A stretch of 64,000 nt of DNA from Parelaphostrongylus tenuis (Eukaryota > Nematoda > Chromadorea > Rhabditida > Metastrongylidae), in the NCBI GenBank assembly GCA_019055375.1, contig JAHQIW010000237.1, positions 62,001 through 126,000 on the forward strand, given 5' to 3'. Both the position numbers and the translations under genes were made by a program. The notes below the pieces were generated by a model that ran no database searches, had not been told where the DNA came from, and was given only the letters and a program-made list of their open reading frames with translations. Below, in pieces: positions 12,001 through 21,243 of the stretch. The first letter of the stretch is position 1. Every line of letters starts with the position of its first letter.

Positions 12001-14721
12001 ATATCGCAATTATAGTGGCAGCAGAACAGGAGCTCCTCTAGTGAAGTGGTTAGCACACGACTCCGGAAAGAGTGGGACACGGGTTCAAATTCAACCAGAG
12101 GTTCGAAATGTTGCATATCACTAAACATTTGGATTATACTCGTAATATCATATCACTGCTGAAACATCAGTTAATTGAATTATTCATATAATACCCTTCA
12201 TCTCGATCGTTTTTGAAACAACGATCAAAACAATATAATCTGAGAACTGTTTTGGCCCTCTCATGAGCTCTATTATGGCACTTACATAATGCAAGACAGG
12301 TGTTTTGGCTTTTTAGACTCATCAGTTGCACTGTGCCTTTCTTTTCAGCCAATCTTTTATGGGGGGAGGGGGAGGGAGGAGGGATATATCCCATATATAA
12401 AGGAATTGGCAACAAAAAACTTACACCGCCGTAAAGTGCAAAAAACGCCCGTCGTACAATGTTTTACAATCGACTGCTGCATATATTTATGTATATTCTT
12501 TACCCCTTTGACAGGAATGGCTGAAAAGAAAGTCTTGTACTATATAAGTGCCATAACAGCTCATGAAAGACAAAATGTTAACACACTGGACTGTTCATGT
12601 TCAAATTAGTATCTTCATGAAAGAAAAGGTAAATGGGAACACTAACTTTTCCATTCGCACTGTCGCCTGAAACGATAACATGCCGTATAAAGTCCGAGAA
12701 GGTCGGACAGTAGATTAGCCGGTCGATTTCGCTGTTCCAGTAGTACTTCAGTACGCTCCAATTGCCTAACGACGTCCATATCATCGTCACTGAGCGACAG
12801 ACAGTATTTCGAATAAAGACGAAGAACTAGGGAGACGGCCACAGAAGCGTCAGCTTCGAAGTTTGTAGATGACAATCTCGTCTTGACAAAGTCGCCTAGT
12901 CGACTGTCTGAAAAGTCGAGGACTATAATTCCTCCTGTTTCCACACATTCTTTAACGTATCAATAGCTATACGACAACTGCGAGTCCAGAACATGAACTT
13001 AGATTTTCTTTATTCAGAGAATTCCAGCAAAGATCTACTCTACCAGCATTCAATTACACCATAAAGGATAAAAAAGGATAAAGCTGTTGGGGTTGATCTA
13101 TTTGGAGGGATAAGTTATGCATTCGACTTCAACAGTCATCTCAGAAGCGATCAAAAGCAAGCCTGGCCTTTGCAATGACTCGCGACGACGTAACGATCTT
13201 TAAAGTCAGTGCTGCCATTCTCTCCTGGACAAGTCTGATACCAGATGGCTGAGCACGGAAAGACGGAGGGTTTGGTGAGCCTTAGACACGCGATCGACCC
13301 ATTGACCATGCGACCATGTGTATGTCACAGGGTACCTCTGGTCACTGCGCGACAAGCTCCCACTACATCCAAAATGAGTACCAAAATTCTAAGCGGCAGG
13401 CATAGGACGGACGCGTCACGTTATGTCTTTCGCTTTCGGTTTCCTTGTATACGACTTACTACCCTAAACTGAAATCATACAGATCTCAGAGTTCCTCTTA
13501 TGGGAAGGAAATCTATGTGGTCCTTCTAAACTTCTGGATGAGCTATAAGCCCCCAATTCATTTCAGATAACAGAAAGGATGAGAGTGATTTTTGAACGTT
13601 CGGACGCTGAATTAAAAGAAGTTGTCTCGCTAATTCATAAACTGATATGAGGTGGTTAGGAATCCCTATTGTAATCAACGTTTCGGCAGTTTAGCATCCT
13701 TCACAGTCAAGGTGATTCCAGGCGAGTGTCCACTCACAGCAGTTCCTTTTTCTTGCACTGTTAGTCTTCGTCGTCGTCGCCACCTTTGGTCAAATCGAGT
13801 GAAAGTGGCCCAAAAGCCATCCTTTAGTACAACTTTAGTCACACTGAAATTCCTGACCTCACCATGCAACTTCCCAAGATTCGGGACGGTCCCTAGTCGA
13901 ATACTATCCAGAAGTATTGGTTCTATAATGAAAATATAGCCTACAGCAATCGAATCAGTATGAGTTAAAGTACTGCCAGTACGCCAACTTTCGTTGAACT
14001 TGGACATGAGAAATCACGTGGTTGCTTCGTCAAAAGGAGATCTGAAGCAAATATGGCTCGATACTGTCTTTCAACTAAATCCCTACACGCGGATAACCCA
14101 CTAGCCGATCTTTCAAACGAGAAGAAAATGTAGAGCTTAATGCTAGCGGTTCTTCTCACTCGATGATCACAGGATATACATCTTCTACGTTTTGTTCACT
14201 GAATGAAGTGCTCTTGTTGTTGAAAACTGGCGATCTACAAGCACGGTCGTAAAAGTGAGTCATATATGACTCACATTTAGGCCTTAGCAGAACTGTATAG
14301 CTATATAGCAGCCGCCTTGCAAATCACACGTGGTCATTTGTTCGCTCCCTTACGTCATGCTATCTATGCAGGCTCGGAAGATCGCAGAGACTTGCTTAGC
14401 AAAAATAAAAACTGATTCCATCCACCCGGGTAACCGTCACAGTTCCCGTTAAAACAAATATGGATTTGGCAAGCCCTAAAACGCCTAAGGCTATCAACCT
14501 TCATGGCGCATTCTCAAAGAATAGATCGACGTCCAACATAGGCATCTTTGGTCTTTAAATGTATTGAACACAAAGCATATAAAACTAACCAGTAAAGTCG
14601 ACTTTGTCGATAAGATCGTCTATCAGGGTTTCGTCGAATGAATGTGGCAATCGTTCAAGAGTAGCACAGTACTTGAACACCTGTTCCAACTGATCTACGA
14701 CTCGATTGTTGCGCATTCCTC
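1..14721 (-). CDS. BRAT1: BRAT1-like HEAT-repeat protein, 3' end beyond window
   Basis: Exons read on the minus strand: 14716-14590 (ATG at 14716), 12907-12647, 11740-11592, 9878-9712, 9616-9518, 7563-7506, 6301-6146, 5982-5874, 4814-4731, 2761-2611 and 201 to the window edge. Phases match at every junction, giving 520 aa without a stop. The protein is alpha-helical and HEAT-like throughout. The best landmarks are WEVRDTALE (exon 9), DPSPYVRAAALRCL (exon 10) and the exon 10/11 join SDPDAEPRLVAIRYL. They correspond in order and spacing to the C-terminal HEAT part of animal BRAT1, which binds the Integrator nuclease module INTS9/INTS11 and was first described as an ATM/BRCA1 partner. The first exon follows TTTTCAG directly, with only 5 nt before the ATG, as expected for trans-splicing. 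It starts about 590 nt after the gpx copy A stop, so co-transcription is possible. Acceptors of exons 5, 6 and 8 (GAAG, ATGAG, TTGAG) are weak. Another HEAT-repeat family remains possible. Confidence 0.7.
2124..2420 (+). repeat. tRNA-derived SINE, family S1, copy 1
   Basis: This copy shows the family plan. It starts with the tRNA-like head GTGGCGCAGTGGTTAGAGG, with a B-box-like stretch following. A middle part contains GACTTGTCTGGGAGGATAAG and GACTCGGTA. The 3' part contains AGATATGCAATCAATC, CGAATGCATGGCG and ATTAATCAACG, and ends in a CTTTATCCTTT-like tail, here decayed. It lies in intron 10 of the BRAT1-like gene. Family length is about 300 bp. No protein is encoded, so retroposition must depend on a LINE elsewhere in the genome. 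Confidence 0.85.
4114..4438. repeat. Foldback element, family F1 (about 325 bp)
   Basis: The left end TATAATCTGATAGAATATTT reappears inverted at the right end (ATATTCTATCGGATTATA), and pairing continues inward through the AGATCTGGT / ACCAGACCCC and GTTCGG stretches. The inner right arm carries GTCGAAACGTACGT, the mark of this family. The central part also pairs (CACATGCCTTTC against GAAAGGCATGTG), so the whole unit can fold into one long hairpin. It has no coding capacity and sits in intron 9 of the BRAT1-like gene. Confidence 0.8.
7855..7990 (+). repeat. tRNA-like repeat (Gly-like box A)
   Basis: GGTGTAGTGGTAGAACGTG resembles a tRNA box A, and GGGGTTCCACTCTCACC stands in the box B position about 40 nt later. 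The acceptor-stem ends do not pair properly, so this is a tRNA-derived repeat and not a working tRNA. It lies in intron 5 of the BRAT1-like gene. Confidence 0.5.
8206..8512. repeat. Foldback element, family F1
   Basis: The left arm (GTGAAGCCTTTCCAAGATTGCTACGCC onward) pairs with the right arm, which contains GCCGAAACGTACGTATG and ends with CGCTTCAAACATTC. The family mark GCCGAAACGTACGT is preserved. The pairing makes similar ORFs appear on both strands; neither is a gene. Confidence 0.7.
9208..9480 (+). repeat. tRNA-derived SINE, family S1, copy 2
   Basis: The copy is recognisable from CGTAGTGGTTAGAGGTG at the head, TTGTTTGAGAGGATAGCAGC in the middle and TGCATGCCACATTTCTCAC near the 3' end. 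It is more diverged than copy 1, and the region after the head is altered. It lies in intron 5 of the BRAT1-like gene, ending just before exon 5. Confidence 0.7.
10490..10800 (+). repeat. Body of Leu/Ser-tRNA-headed SINE, family S2, 5'-truncated
   Basis: GGCTATCCTCAAAATTGCAA, CAACCAATACTCTA and GAATGCTAGAAGTACTGAGATCC match the body of the S2 copies at 16648, 51716 and 58103. The tRNA-like head is degraded. Confidence 0.55.
10846..11518. repeat. Foldback element, family F2 (about 670 bp)
   Basis: The left terminus GTTTTTTGCC...AGTAGTCACTCGATAGCTC (10846-10910) is repeated inverted at 11452-11518 (GAGCTATCGAGTGACTACT...GGCAAAAAAC). Inner parts also pair, for example the ACATTTTTTGCTGGACAAAGC and TTTGCTCC zones. 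It is non-coding and lies between exons 3 and 4 of the BRAT1-like gene. Half-copies occur near 26.85, 61.0 and 62.1 kb. Confidence 0.8.
11890..12150. repeat. Pair of tRNA-like repeats in opposite orientation
   Basis: TTGAACCCGCGTCTCACTCG followed by GGGGCGCATGCTAACCACTGCACT (minus-strand tRNA-like) faces CTAGTGAAGTGGTTAGCACACGACTCCGGAAAGAGTGGGACACGGGTTCAAATTC (plus-strand, box A and box B). The arms pair with each other. It is a member of the tRNA-like foldback set found again near 20.6, 21.8, 22.1, 31.1-31.3, 35.3 and 52.1 kb. Confidence 0.55.
13070..13350 (-). repeat. Degenerate SINE, family S1
   Basis: AAAGGATAAAGCTGTTGGGGTTGATC, GCATTCGACTTCAA and GGTTTGGTGAGCCTTAGAC match the family read in reverse. 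The tRNA-like head is nearly lost. It lies in intron 1 of the BRAT1-like gene. Confidence 0.55.
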
Positions 14722-15030
14722 CTGAAAATCATATTCAGAACATTGAGGAACGATATAGTAAGAATGAGGCTGGAGGGAACTAGTTGCTAACACTTTGGGC
14801 ATATCAGATGAACACTGAAATATTCTGAATATTTCCCGTACTTTATCCTTCTTAATTCTTTCCTTAAATAAATGATAACTGTTTTATTTCAATATATTTA
14901 TCGTAAATCGTTATACGCTGGGTGTTCCAGTACACCAGTTATGTCGCCGAAACAAGAACTGAGACAGCCATAGGAAAAAAAGGTTTATTTTCACTACGTG
15001 AAGAGTTATAGAGCATTCACAGAGGTATCG

Positions 15031-15141
15031 AGTCATCAGGTGAATCATCAGACAAAACAGCTCAGTGCCTAGACATAAAACCTAGATTATCGTCAGGTGA
15101 ATCATCAGACAAAACAGCTCAGTGCCTAGATATAAAACCTT
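15031..15141. repeat. Two-copy tandem repeat, about 62-bp period
   Basis: TCAGGTGAATCATCAGACAA followed by AACAGCTCAGTGCCTAGA(C/T)ATAAAACCT occurs at 15037 and again at about 15097. It lies between the gpx copy A stop and the BRAT1-like first exon. Unit B has a single diverged copy (GGTGAGTCAGATAAAACTGCTCAG near 23790), so this small duplication arose after the large one. Confidence 0.8.
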
Positions 15142-15313
15142 ATCACAACATTTTACGAGGAAGCAAGTTACGAAATAAATCGCCTAAGGGCAGGTATCAA
15201 AATCGCCTAATCATACATCATTATACAATTGGAAAGAGGTCACACCATCTAACCTACTCCTTGGGTAATTAAACCATACAAAGATTAATATAGCAGATGC
15301 TTTGCTACAAATC

Positions 15314-18300
15314 TCAAAACTTAAGCGATGTCGATTTTTCAGCTAGAAGAGCCTCGATATCTGGAACCATCTCCTTGGGCTCAGTAGTGGGAGCATATCT
15401 AAATGTACAAAAAGCCCATAAAAACATACTGCATCGACAAGTGATCCGTTGATTCATCATTTCGAAAACTATAAATAGTAGAAAGTTTTCTTTCAAATTT
15501 TCACTGAGTTAACTTCTCACGAACATAACTGTGGCAGTTACGAACCTTTTGTTAACCTTGCCGTTTCTGTCGATCAAAAATTTCGTGAAATTCCATTTGA
15601 TTGCATCTATCAAGGTACCACCCTGAAAGAAAAAAAGACACTGCAAAAAGAACAAGTCCGCGCAGACAATGACCGATAAAAAAGAAGTGTTCATCACTTA
15701 AGAAATCGTAAAACATCCAAAGAAGACTTTCCTCTCAAATCTGTTTCAAAATAACAATTCACACTGCTCTCCATCCAATCACAACTATTATAATAATAAC
15801 CCCCAGAAACCGACTGGCTATTGACTTAGACTTAGGTTGAATAATTCAGTGTTTTCCCATTATAAGCAGGCATATCTCAAGAAGTGATGGAATCTGAGCG
15901 CTTTATCCTCCACTCTTTCCTTCCAAAATCTATCCACAGAGATGAAATCAAACCAAAGACGCTTATGAGCCACTCACCTTCTCTTTCTTCAAAAATTCAT
16001 ACAATGGGGCAGCATTAGCTCCGTTCACATCAATCTTTGCATAGAGGTCTGGTTTGAAGTTGAACTTGCTTTCCACAAATTTCTTTATGTCGTCTTCAGA
16101 GCCTGGTTCCTGATATATTTGCTATACATTGAAATAAAGCGAACACAATAGATTAAATCCAAACCTGCCCTCCAAACTGATTGCATGGGAACGCCGCAAC
16201 TTCCAATCCCTGAGATTTGTATTTATCGAGCAATTCCTTCAGTTGGGTGTAATTCGATTTCGTAAAACCACACTGCGAAGCAACGTTGACCATTATCACA
16301 ACATGACCTCTGAAACATATATTAGCATTATATCACATTTACCATAATATCACCTCAATTTTCGACATCATTACATCATTTTTGTTACCTTATTTGATCC
16401 GTCTCAGCTTTTTTTTCACAATGTGTATCCGTGTTCTCACAGTTAATTCGCTTTCCGTCTTCCTCTTGAAAGTCTTAGAATACTGCCTCGACTCGCTTCC
16501 TTACAATCTCGAGGATAGCCTGGCTATGACGTTCGACAGGGCATTCGTCGGTGACTGCAGGGGGGCGCTGGGGTGGGGGAACCGAGCAACAAGCATCACC
16601 GTCAATCTGGCCACGGTCCTCCAGGATATAAAATGAATAGATGAACGAGATGGGGACGCCATGGCCGAGTGGCTGTGATGCTTGTAGCGCTGGGCAGAGC
16701 CGAACCCCACCTTAGCACTCTCCAGCAATCAACAACGAACGCCACATCCACGCTATCCTCGAGATTCAAAGGCTGTGCTCAACCAGTATTCTACGAAGTT
16801 CAAGAATAAAGCGAAAATATACGATCTGAAATGAAGGACTAGGGGGATCTGCACAATGAAAAAAAGACACTGTGAAGACGGATTAATAAAGTGTCGAAAG
16901 ATAAATGAGACCAATGTACACAATAAACAGATATCCATGTATATATCTACACACTGTACATATTTCATGGTACTCTTCGGCTATAAGGGAACAAATGAAT
17001 ACTCGACCTCATTCGCAGTAGAAGAATTTTCACAGGAGTGTCAGTAATCTCTTGAAAGCTAAATCTCTAGCTAGAACCGTACGTGGCTGCTTTTCAAAAA
17101 AACTCTTTTATAAGTGTGTAAAATTTAGAATAACTTTATGTTTCACACGCGCGTATTTCTCGCTAAACAGAGCTCTTTCTTTGATCTTAGTAAGAATTTG
17201 AAAAACTAAGTCTGATGTGTGATTCCAACGCTGCGCTTCTTTTCTGAAAAGACCATATCTGTGCACTGCAGTTAATATCCAATTATGAATTATTCCCTAT
17301 GAATTCCAGATTAAAAGTCTGACTCTAATACCGAAAGATTTCCTCTACACGTTCACATTTTACAGTGCTTCCAAGGAAGCAACAGTTGATTGCGGGGCCG
17401 ACGTGGAAACATAATTTTATTTTGAACTTCACAGCGTTATGAAAGGGTCTTTTCGAAACTTGCTAAGTATGAGCTTAGCCAGAGATGTAAGCTTTCGAAT
17501 GATGACTAACACTCCCTTGAGAAATTCTTTAAAGCAAATGAGGTCGCATAATTATTTGTTCTCTTATAACCGAAAAGAACCATGCACATTGCACGTTCAT
17601 AATGTATCTATGTGCAAATAGATAAGTAAACTGATATTTGAATATTTATGTACAAGTATATGTACACATATACATGCACATGCATGTATGTACATACGTA
17701 TGTTATACATGAAGAATGAATAAAGGATAAAGCTCTTGGCGTTGATCAATCCCTGAGGGATGCGCCATGCATTCAACTTCAATTTCTAACTTCGTTTGAG
17801 GTGATTGAATGCATATCTGGCCTTTACGATGACTCGCAGTGGCCTCCCGCTGAACCGAGTCAGTGCTGCTTATCCTCCCAGACAAATAAGAGACCTGTCT
17901 GGTACCAATTTACCGGACCCCGGAGGGATGGATGGCTTGGTGAGCCATGAGCGCGAGATCGAACCATTGACCTCGTGTGCGACGCAGAGCACCTCTACCC
18001 ACTGCGCCACATGCGGTTTAATTACCCAAGTTTGAGCAATAGCCGGCTTTTCGGGTATGTCTTTGGCGAACTTTCAAACTATAGCAACGAAGATCGTTTG
18101 CGTTGGCCGGAACTATAAGGATCATGCCATAGAGCTCGGAAACGCCATTCCAAAGGTGCCACTCTTTTCTTGAAGTCCACGAACGCCTTTGTGGAAGAAG
18201 GTCATCCAATTGTGACGCCTCCCGATTGCAACAATCTCTATCAAGAAGTTGAGCTTGGTGTTGTAATCGGCAAAACTGCGAAGAACATTACCAACGAGTG

Positions 18301-19113
18301 AGGCAATGCTCTACGTTGGTGGCTATACTGTTGCTCTCGACATGACAGCCAGAAACTTCCAGGATGAAGCAAAGAAAGCTGAGGCACCGTGGTGTCTTTG
18401 CGAAGTCTTTCGATACGTCATGTCCTGTCTCCAAATTCATTCCCAAAGAGGAGATCGAAGATCCACATGCCGAAGAGTTGTTCTGTCTTATCAATGGCGT
18501 CGAAAAGCAACGATGTCGAACAAATGTGATGGTTTTTTAATATACCGTGCTTGACTGAATATGTCACTTGCTACGTGACTTTGGAAAAAGGCGATCTACT
18601 GCTGAGAGGAAACTCCTGCTGGTGCTTGCCGAATACTACCAGGCGATAGTATCGAGTTCAGATTAAACAAATCGAATTTCATCTACGTTTGTTGTACAGT
18701 AATGCACTTTTCAACAAGTGCTCAATTATATGATTAAATGAAGATGTTATACATATGTACGCATATATACATACATATACATATATATACATGTTTGTAC
18801 ACGAACAGATGTTTATGTGGTACGCGAAAACATAAAAAATAGATAATTACGTAGTAGATAATGCGGTAAATAAGTAAGTAAATGAATAGATGAATAGGTG
18901 TATACACAATGTCCCTCATCGCGTAGCTCGCGATGTGACGAAGCGATTGTCAGAAGCACAGAAGACTTTATTGAAAACGAGAAAAGAGAAAAGAATAGAA
19001 AGATAAAAAGAACATTAAAATGTTACCAAAACTCACTTGTACTTGTCAAGAGACACCTCTTTATTGTCCGCATCTTTTACAGTGAACTGATAGATGGTAT
19101 CTGCCGTTGACAT
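15314..19113 (-). CDS. gpx: Glutathione peroxidase, cysteine type (copy A)
   Basis: Five exons: 19113-19037, 16309-16165, 16109-15978, 15622-15546 and 15398-15314 (TGA). Phases are consistent and give 171 aa. It belongs to the phospholipid-hydroperoxide (GPX4-like) group, which reduces peroxides using thiols. The peroxidatic residue is cysteine, not selenocysteine, in NVASQCGFT (codon TGT). The other tetrad residues are present: Gln in FPCNQFGG, and Trp and Asn in KWNFTKFL. No signal peptide is visible from this start, so a cytosolic form is expected. An upstream exon at 20029-20014 could add seven residues in frame. Intron 1 is 2.7 kb and full of insertions, including a FAHD1 retrocopy and three SINEs. 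The gene lies upstream of the BRAT1-like gene on the same strand, and a diverged tandem copy is at 24036-27074. Confidence 0.93.
16409..16869. repeat. Head-to-head pair of S2 SINEs
   Basis: A minus-strand copy (16409-16640) and a plus-strand copy (16648-16869) meet at their tRNA-like heads. The plus copy begins GACGCCATGGCCGAGTGGCTGTGATGC, like a Leu/Ser tRNA 5' half, and ends GCACAATGAAAAAAAG. The minus copy ends TTTTTTTTCACAATG when read on plus. The two A-rich 3' ends therefore point outward. The pair lies in intron 1 of gpx copy A. Confidence 0.7.
16975..17582. repeat. Long palindromic foldback, family F3
   Basis: The left arm starts with TCTTCGGCTATAAGGGAACA and the right arm ends with TGTTCTCTTATAACCGAAAAGA. 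Pairing continues inward (GTCAGTAATCTCTTGAAAGCT against AGCTTTCGAATGATGACTAAC), so the unit is close to one long hairpin. Relatives are at 27420-28095, 49612-50355 and 53212-53985. Confidence 0.75.
17630..17712. repeat. Alternating purine-pyrimidine microsatellite
   Basis: Runs of TACATATACATGCACATGCATGTATGTACATACGTATG. The sequence has Z-DNA-forming character. It forms the left flank of the composite retro-insertion, and similar sequence resumes on the far side at 18750-18800. Confidence 0.8.
17711..18014 (-). repeat. SINE, family S1, nearly full length, half of a composite insertion
   Basis: On the minus strand it starts GCATGTGGCGCAGTGGGTAG at 18014 and ends with the CTTTATCCTTTAT tail near 17720. 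Its tRNA-like 5' end touches the first base of SL1 in the FAHD1 retrocopy with no spacer. An 11-bp direct repeat lies just outside its 3' end (17700-17710) and again beyond the retrocopy (18744-18754). Confidence 0.9.
18015..18743 (+). pseudogene. fahd-1: SL1-capped processed pseudogene of FAHD1 (acylpyruvase)
   Basis: The copy begins with all 22 nt of the nematode SL1 leader (18015-18036), then a 20-nt 5' UTR and an ATG at 18057. It continues without introns. Identifiable blocks are [79 protein letters not shown] and [12 protein letters not shown], all in the order of the fumarylacetoacetate-hydrolase-domain protein FAHD1. Reading needs frameshifts near 18170, 18295, 18400, 18540 and 18590, and in-frame stops occur, so it is dead. 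No poly(A) tract remains at the 3' end. It lies antisense in intron 1 of gpx copy A. Its parent gene is outside the window. The SL1 start shows it derives from a mature trans-spliced mRNA. Confidence 0.92.
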
Positions 19114-19299
19114 TCGGACTGCAGAGAATTGCAGTAATCGACGTGAAGTGAACACTAAACTTTTCAGATTATTTTGTTGAGAGTTACTTCAGAAAATGGG
19201 CACAAAATCCACACAAAAATCGAACGATCTTATTCTATTTCCTATATATTAGAGAAGAAAATTACCAAACACAAGTGACCTTCAAGAGCTGAAAGTGTG

Positions 19300-19990
19300 G
19301 AAAAGAAAAGATCGCAAAAATGGAGAAAAACAAAAGGGGGAGATTTTAGACTTCACATCTTTACAAAATAAATCCCTCAAACATCACATACGTAAGTAAT
19401 AATAATTAATATCAATAAATTGAATAGATTAAAAAAGAAAACATAAGGCACAACAATAAAATTAGTTTGGAAAAGTAACGAGATCGAGATTATTTCTAAA
19501 ATTTCAAAATGGAAAAAGAATAATGATACTAATAATAAATAAAAGAATAATAAAAGAATAAAGAGTAAGGATTAAAACAATAAACAGAATATAAATGAGT
19601 GAAAAAATAAAAATAATGATAAGAAACCACGTTCCGCTTCTTCAGAGCAAAAGTACTTCGCATTATAGACACGTCAAAATGACAAAAGCTTCTTTTTTCT
19701 AACTCAAAAAAGTAGCAAAAAAAAGACTACAAAGAGAAAAAGAAGAAAGTGAGAATAGAAAGGAAAAGTGAGAAAAAAGAAAAACAAATCAAAATATCTT
19801 TATAGAAAACATTTATCGCCAACAACTAAGAGAAAAAAAACAATAATTAAGAATGGTACCCAACGGGGAAAAACAATATGTAAAAGATGTAATACGAAAA
19901 TTTCTTGAAATAAGTCAATATATTAAACATAGAAAAGAATTACTGTAGGAAAAAACAGACAGAAAAAACAAAAAAAAAACGTGTCAAAAC
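19300..19990. other. A-rich stretch with no gene seen, upstream of gpx copy A
   Basis: The plus strand is strongly purine-rich (runs of AAAAAG, AATAAT and GAAAAA), and the matching minus strand is pyrimidine-rich. It separates the two possible first exons of gpx copy A, so it would be intronic for the longer form. No ORF or RNA gene is visible. Confidence 0.6.
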
Positions 19991-20013
19991 CAAAATCAAT
20001 AAGGAATACTTAC

Positions 20014-20029
20014 AAGCACAGCGATTCAT
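20014..20029 (-). other. Possible alternative 5' exon of gpx copy A
   Basis: ATGAATCGCTGTGCTT is followed by a strong donor GTAAGTATT. Spliced to the acceptor TCTGCAG at 19119, it joins TCCGA and the known ATG in frame, giving the N-terminus MNRCAFR before MSTAD. Copy B has a matching donor at 28428 that also joins in frame. The ATG itself is not at the same place in the two copies, so this may be a 5' UTR exon. Confidence 0.5.
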
Positions 20030-20529
20030 CGTTTCGTTGCTAATCGATCGCGGCGAATAGACCTTTCAGGAGGTTCCGCCAAGTCCTGCAATTGTTTTCT
20101 GTTAGTACGAAGATCACAGATGGCAGATCACACGACGGCTAGACGACAGCGGCAACAAGACAGGCAACAAATGCCCTCCCACACCGGCAACACTTGTTGC
20201 TGCCTCTGTTGCAGGACTGACGGGCGGCGCGCAGCAAACACGCGCAGAGTTGAAGCCGAGCGCCTTTGACTCTGCGCCTTCATTCCTCTTCTTTTCTTCT
20301 TCTTCTTCGATTCACTGCCTCTCCTGTCGCCACGTGGATTCTGGGCTCAAGCATCTTGTTATCGCCAACTTCCTTGACAATTTAAAATTCAAAAATTTAA
20401 ATATAAAATAAAAAAGTCGAGAATTATTCAGAATAAAACTGAATAAATAAAATAGTAATTGACGAAATGTTAACAATGATAACAAGATGAAATATAAGCT
20501 GGCGGCTGACATATAGGTGTGCTATAGAG

Positions 20530-20660
20530 TAGAAAGAGCGATGTGCAAAATGGGCGCCAGTAGTGTAACGGATAGAGCCGCATTCCCGGAAAGAGTGAAA
20601 TGCGGGGTTCTAGTCCCGCCTGACGCGAAAGTTTTGCACATCGCTCTACATCATTGAGTA
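20530..20660 (+). repeat. tRNA-like core inside an inverted repeat
   Basis: The arms AGAGCGATGTGCAAAA and TTTTGCACATCGCTCTAC flank a tRNA-like core (GGCGCCAGTAGTGTAACGG, then GGGGTTCTAGTCCCGCC). Core and arms together can fold into a single stem. The core lacks a correct acceptor stem. Confidence 0.75.
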
Positions 20661-20825
20661 TCTATGTGTAACATTATAACACCGCGAGAAACGGTTAAAT
20701 AAAAAGAATCTCGTTTGATCTAGAGTTTTGGAGTAAAATAAAATGAATCTTGAAAAAAATTAAAACTTGAAGAAAGTGATTCTTAGCAAAAGTTCGCCGA
20801 GGGCATCTCAGCTAAGTCGATTTCG

Positions 20826-21010
20826 TCGCGCGGCTTGGTATGAAACTCACCGAGTCTTCCATCCCTCCAGCATCGGTTCATTGGTACCGAACTTGTCTCG
20901 GAGCATGGGAGCACTGACTTGATACATCCATAGATCATCACGAGTCATCATACGCGGCAGATTTGCATATAATCGCCTCAAATAATGCTCGATGAGGTCA
21001 ATCGAATGTC
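20826..21010 (+). repeat. SINE family S1, head-less copy
   Basis: Only the middle and 3' parts remain: CATCGGTTCATTGGTACCGA, GTCTCGGAGCATGGGAGCAC, GAGTCATCATACGCG and GAATGTCTAGCGCATTCC. Confidence 0.5.
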
Positions 21011-21027
21011 TAGCGCATTCCTCAACG

Positions 21028-21243
21028 ATTAACCTTTTGGGGACCGCCGTCGATAGGCAGGCGACGTCGCGCCGTCGCTTGCGCGGCAGTCGCAGGCAGG
21101 CGGCATCTGCATATATGCGCTTGCAGGTGTATGGTGTCCGGGCCTGCTTTCCCACGAGACGCGACGTCGCCATTACAGTAGCTGAGTGAAATTTGACGTC
21201 GCCCGGCTTGGTGCAAAATGTACCATGTGGTCGTCAAAGGGTT
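21028..21243. repeat. GC-rich foldback, family F4
   Basis: The unit is bounded by TTAACCTTTTGGGGACC on the left and GGTCGTCAAAGGGTTAA on the right. The inside is rich in GCGACGTCGCGCC and GCGCGGCAGTCGCAGG. A copy in the opposite orientation lies at 54735-54915, and fragments are near 1.95, 10.3, 36.6 and 55.3 kb. The strong GC contrast with surrounding AT-rich DNA and the self-complementary ends suggest a mobile non-autonomous unit. ORFs in it are not conserved. Confidence 0.65.

Larger units (their letters stand above)
14190..20370. repeat. Tandem segmental duplication, unit A
   Basis: The unit holds part of intron 1 and the first exon of the BRAT1-like gene, all of gpx copy A, and its upstream region. 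Matching stretches with unit B include AAGTGCTCTTGTT (about 14203 / 23010), the BRAT1 exon, the CATTCACAGAGGTAT zone (15013 / 23769), every gpx exon, the donor GCTGTGCTTGTAAGTA (about 20012 / 28425) and the upstream CACGACGGCTAGACGA zone (20131 / 28562). Introns have diverged through separate repeat insertions, so the event is not recent. Confidence 0.75.

Noticed and set aside
13675..14007. A 110-codon minus-strand ORF in intron 1 of the BRAT1-like gene.
   Set aside because: Exon 1 and exon 2 join in phase without it, and it has no good acceptor plus donor. I could not link it to any family.
15256..15275. A 15-nt match to the first part of SL1 on the minus strand after the gpx copy A stop.
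   Set aside because: The matching place in duplication unit B (TTATCCAAGG near 23970) shows that it evolved from ordinary flanking sequence. The rest of SL1 is missing and no gene copy follows.
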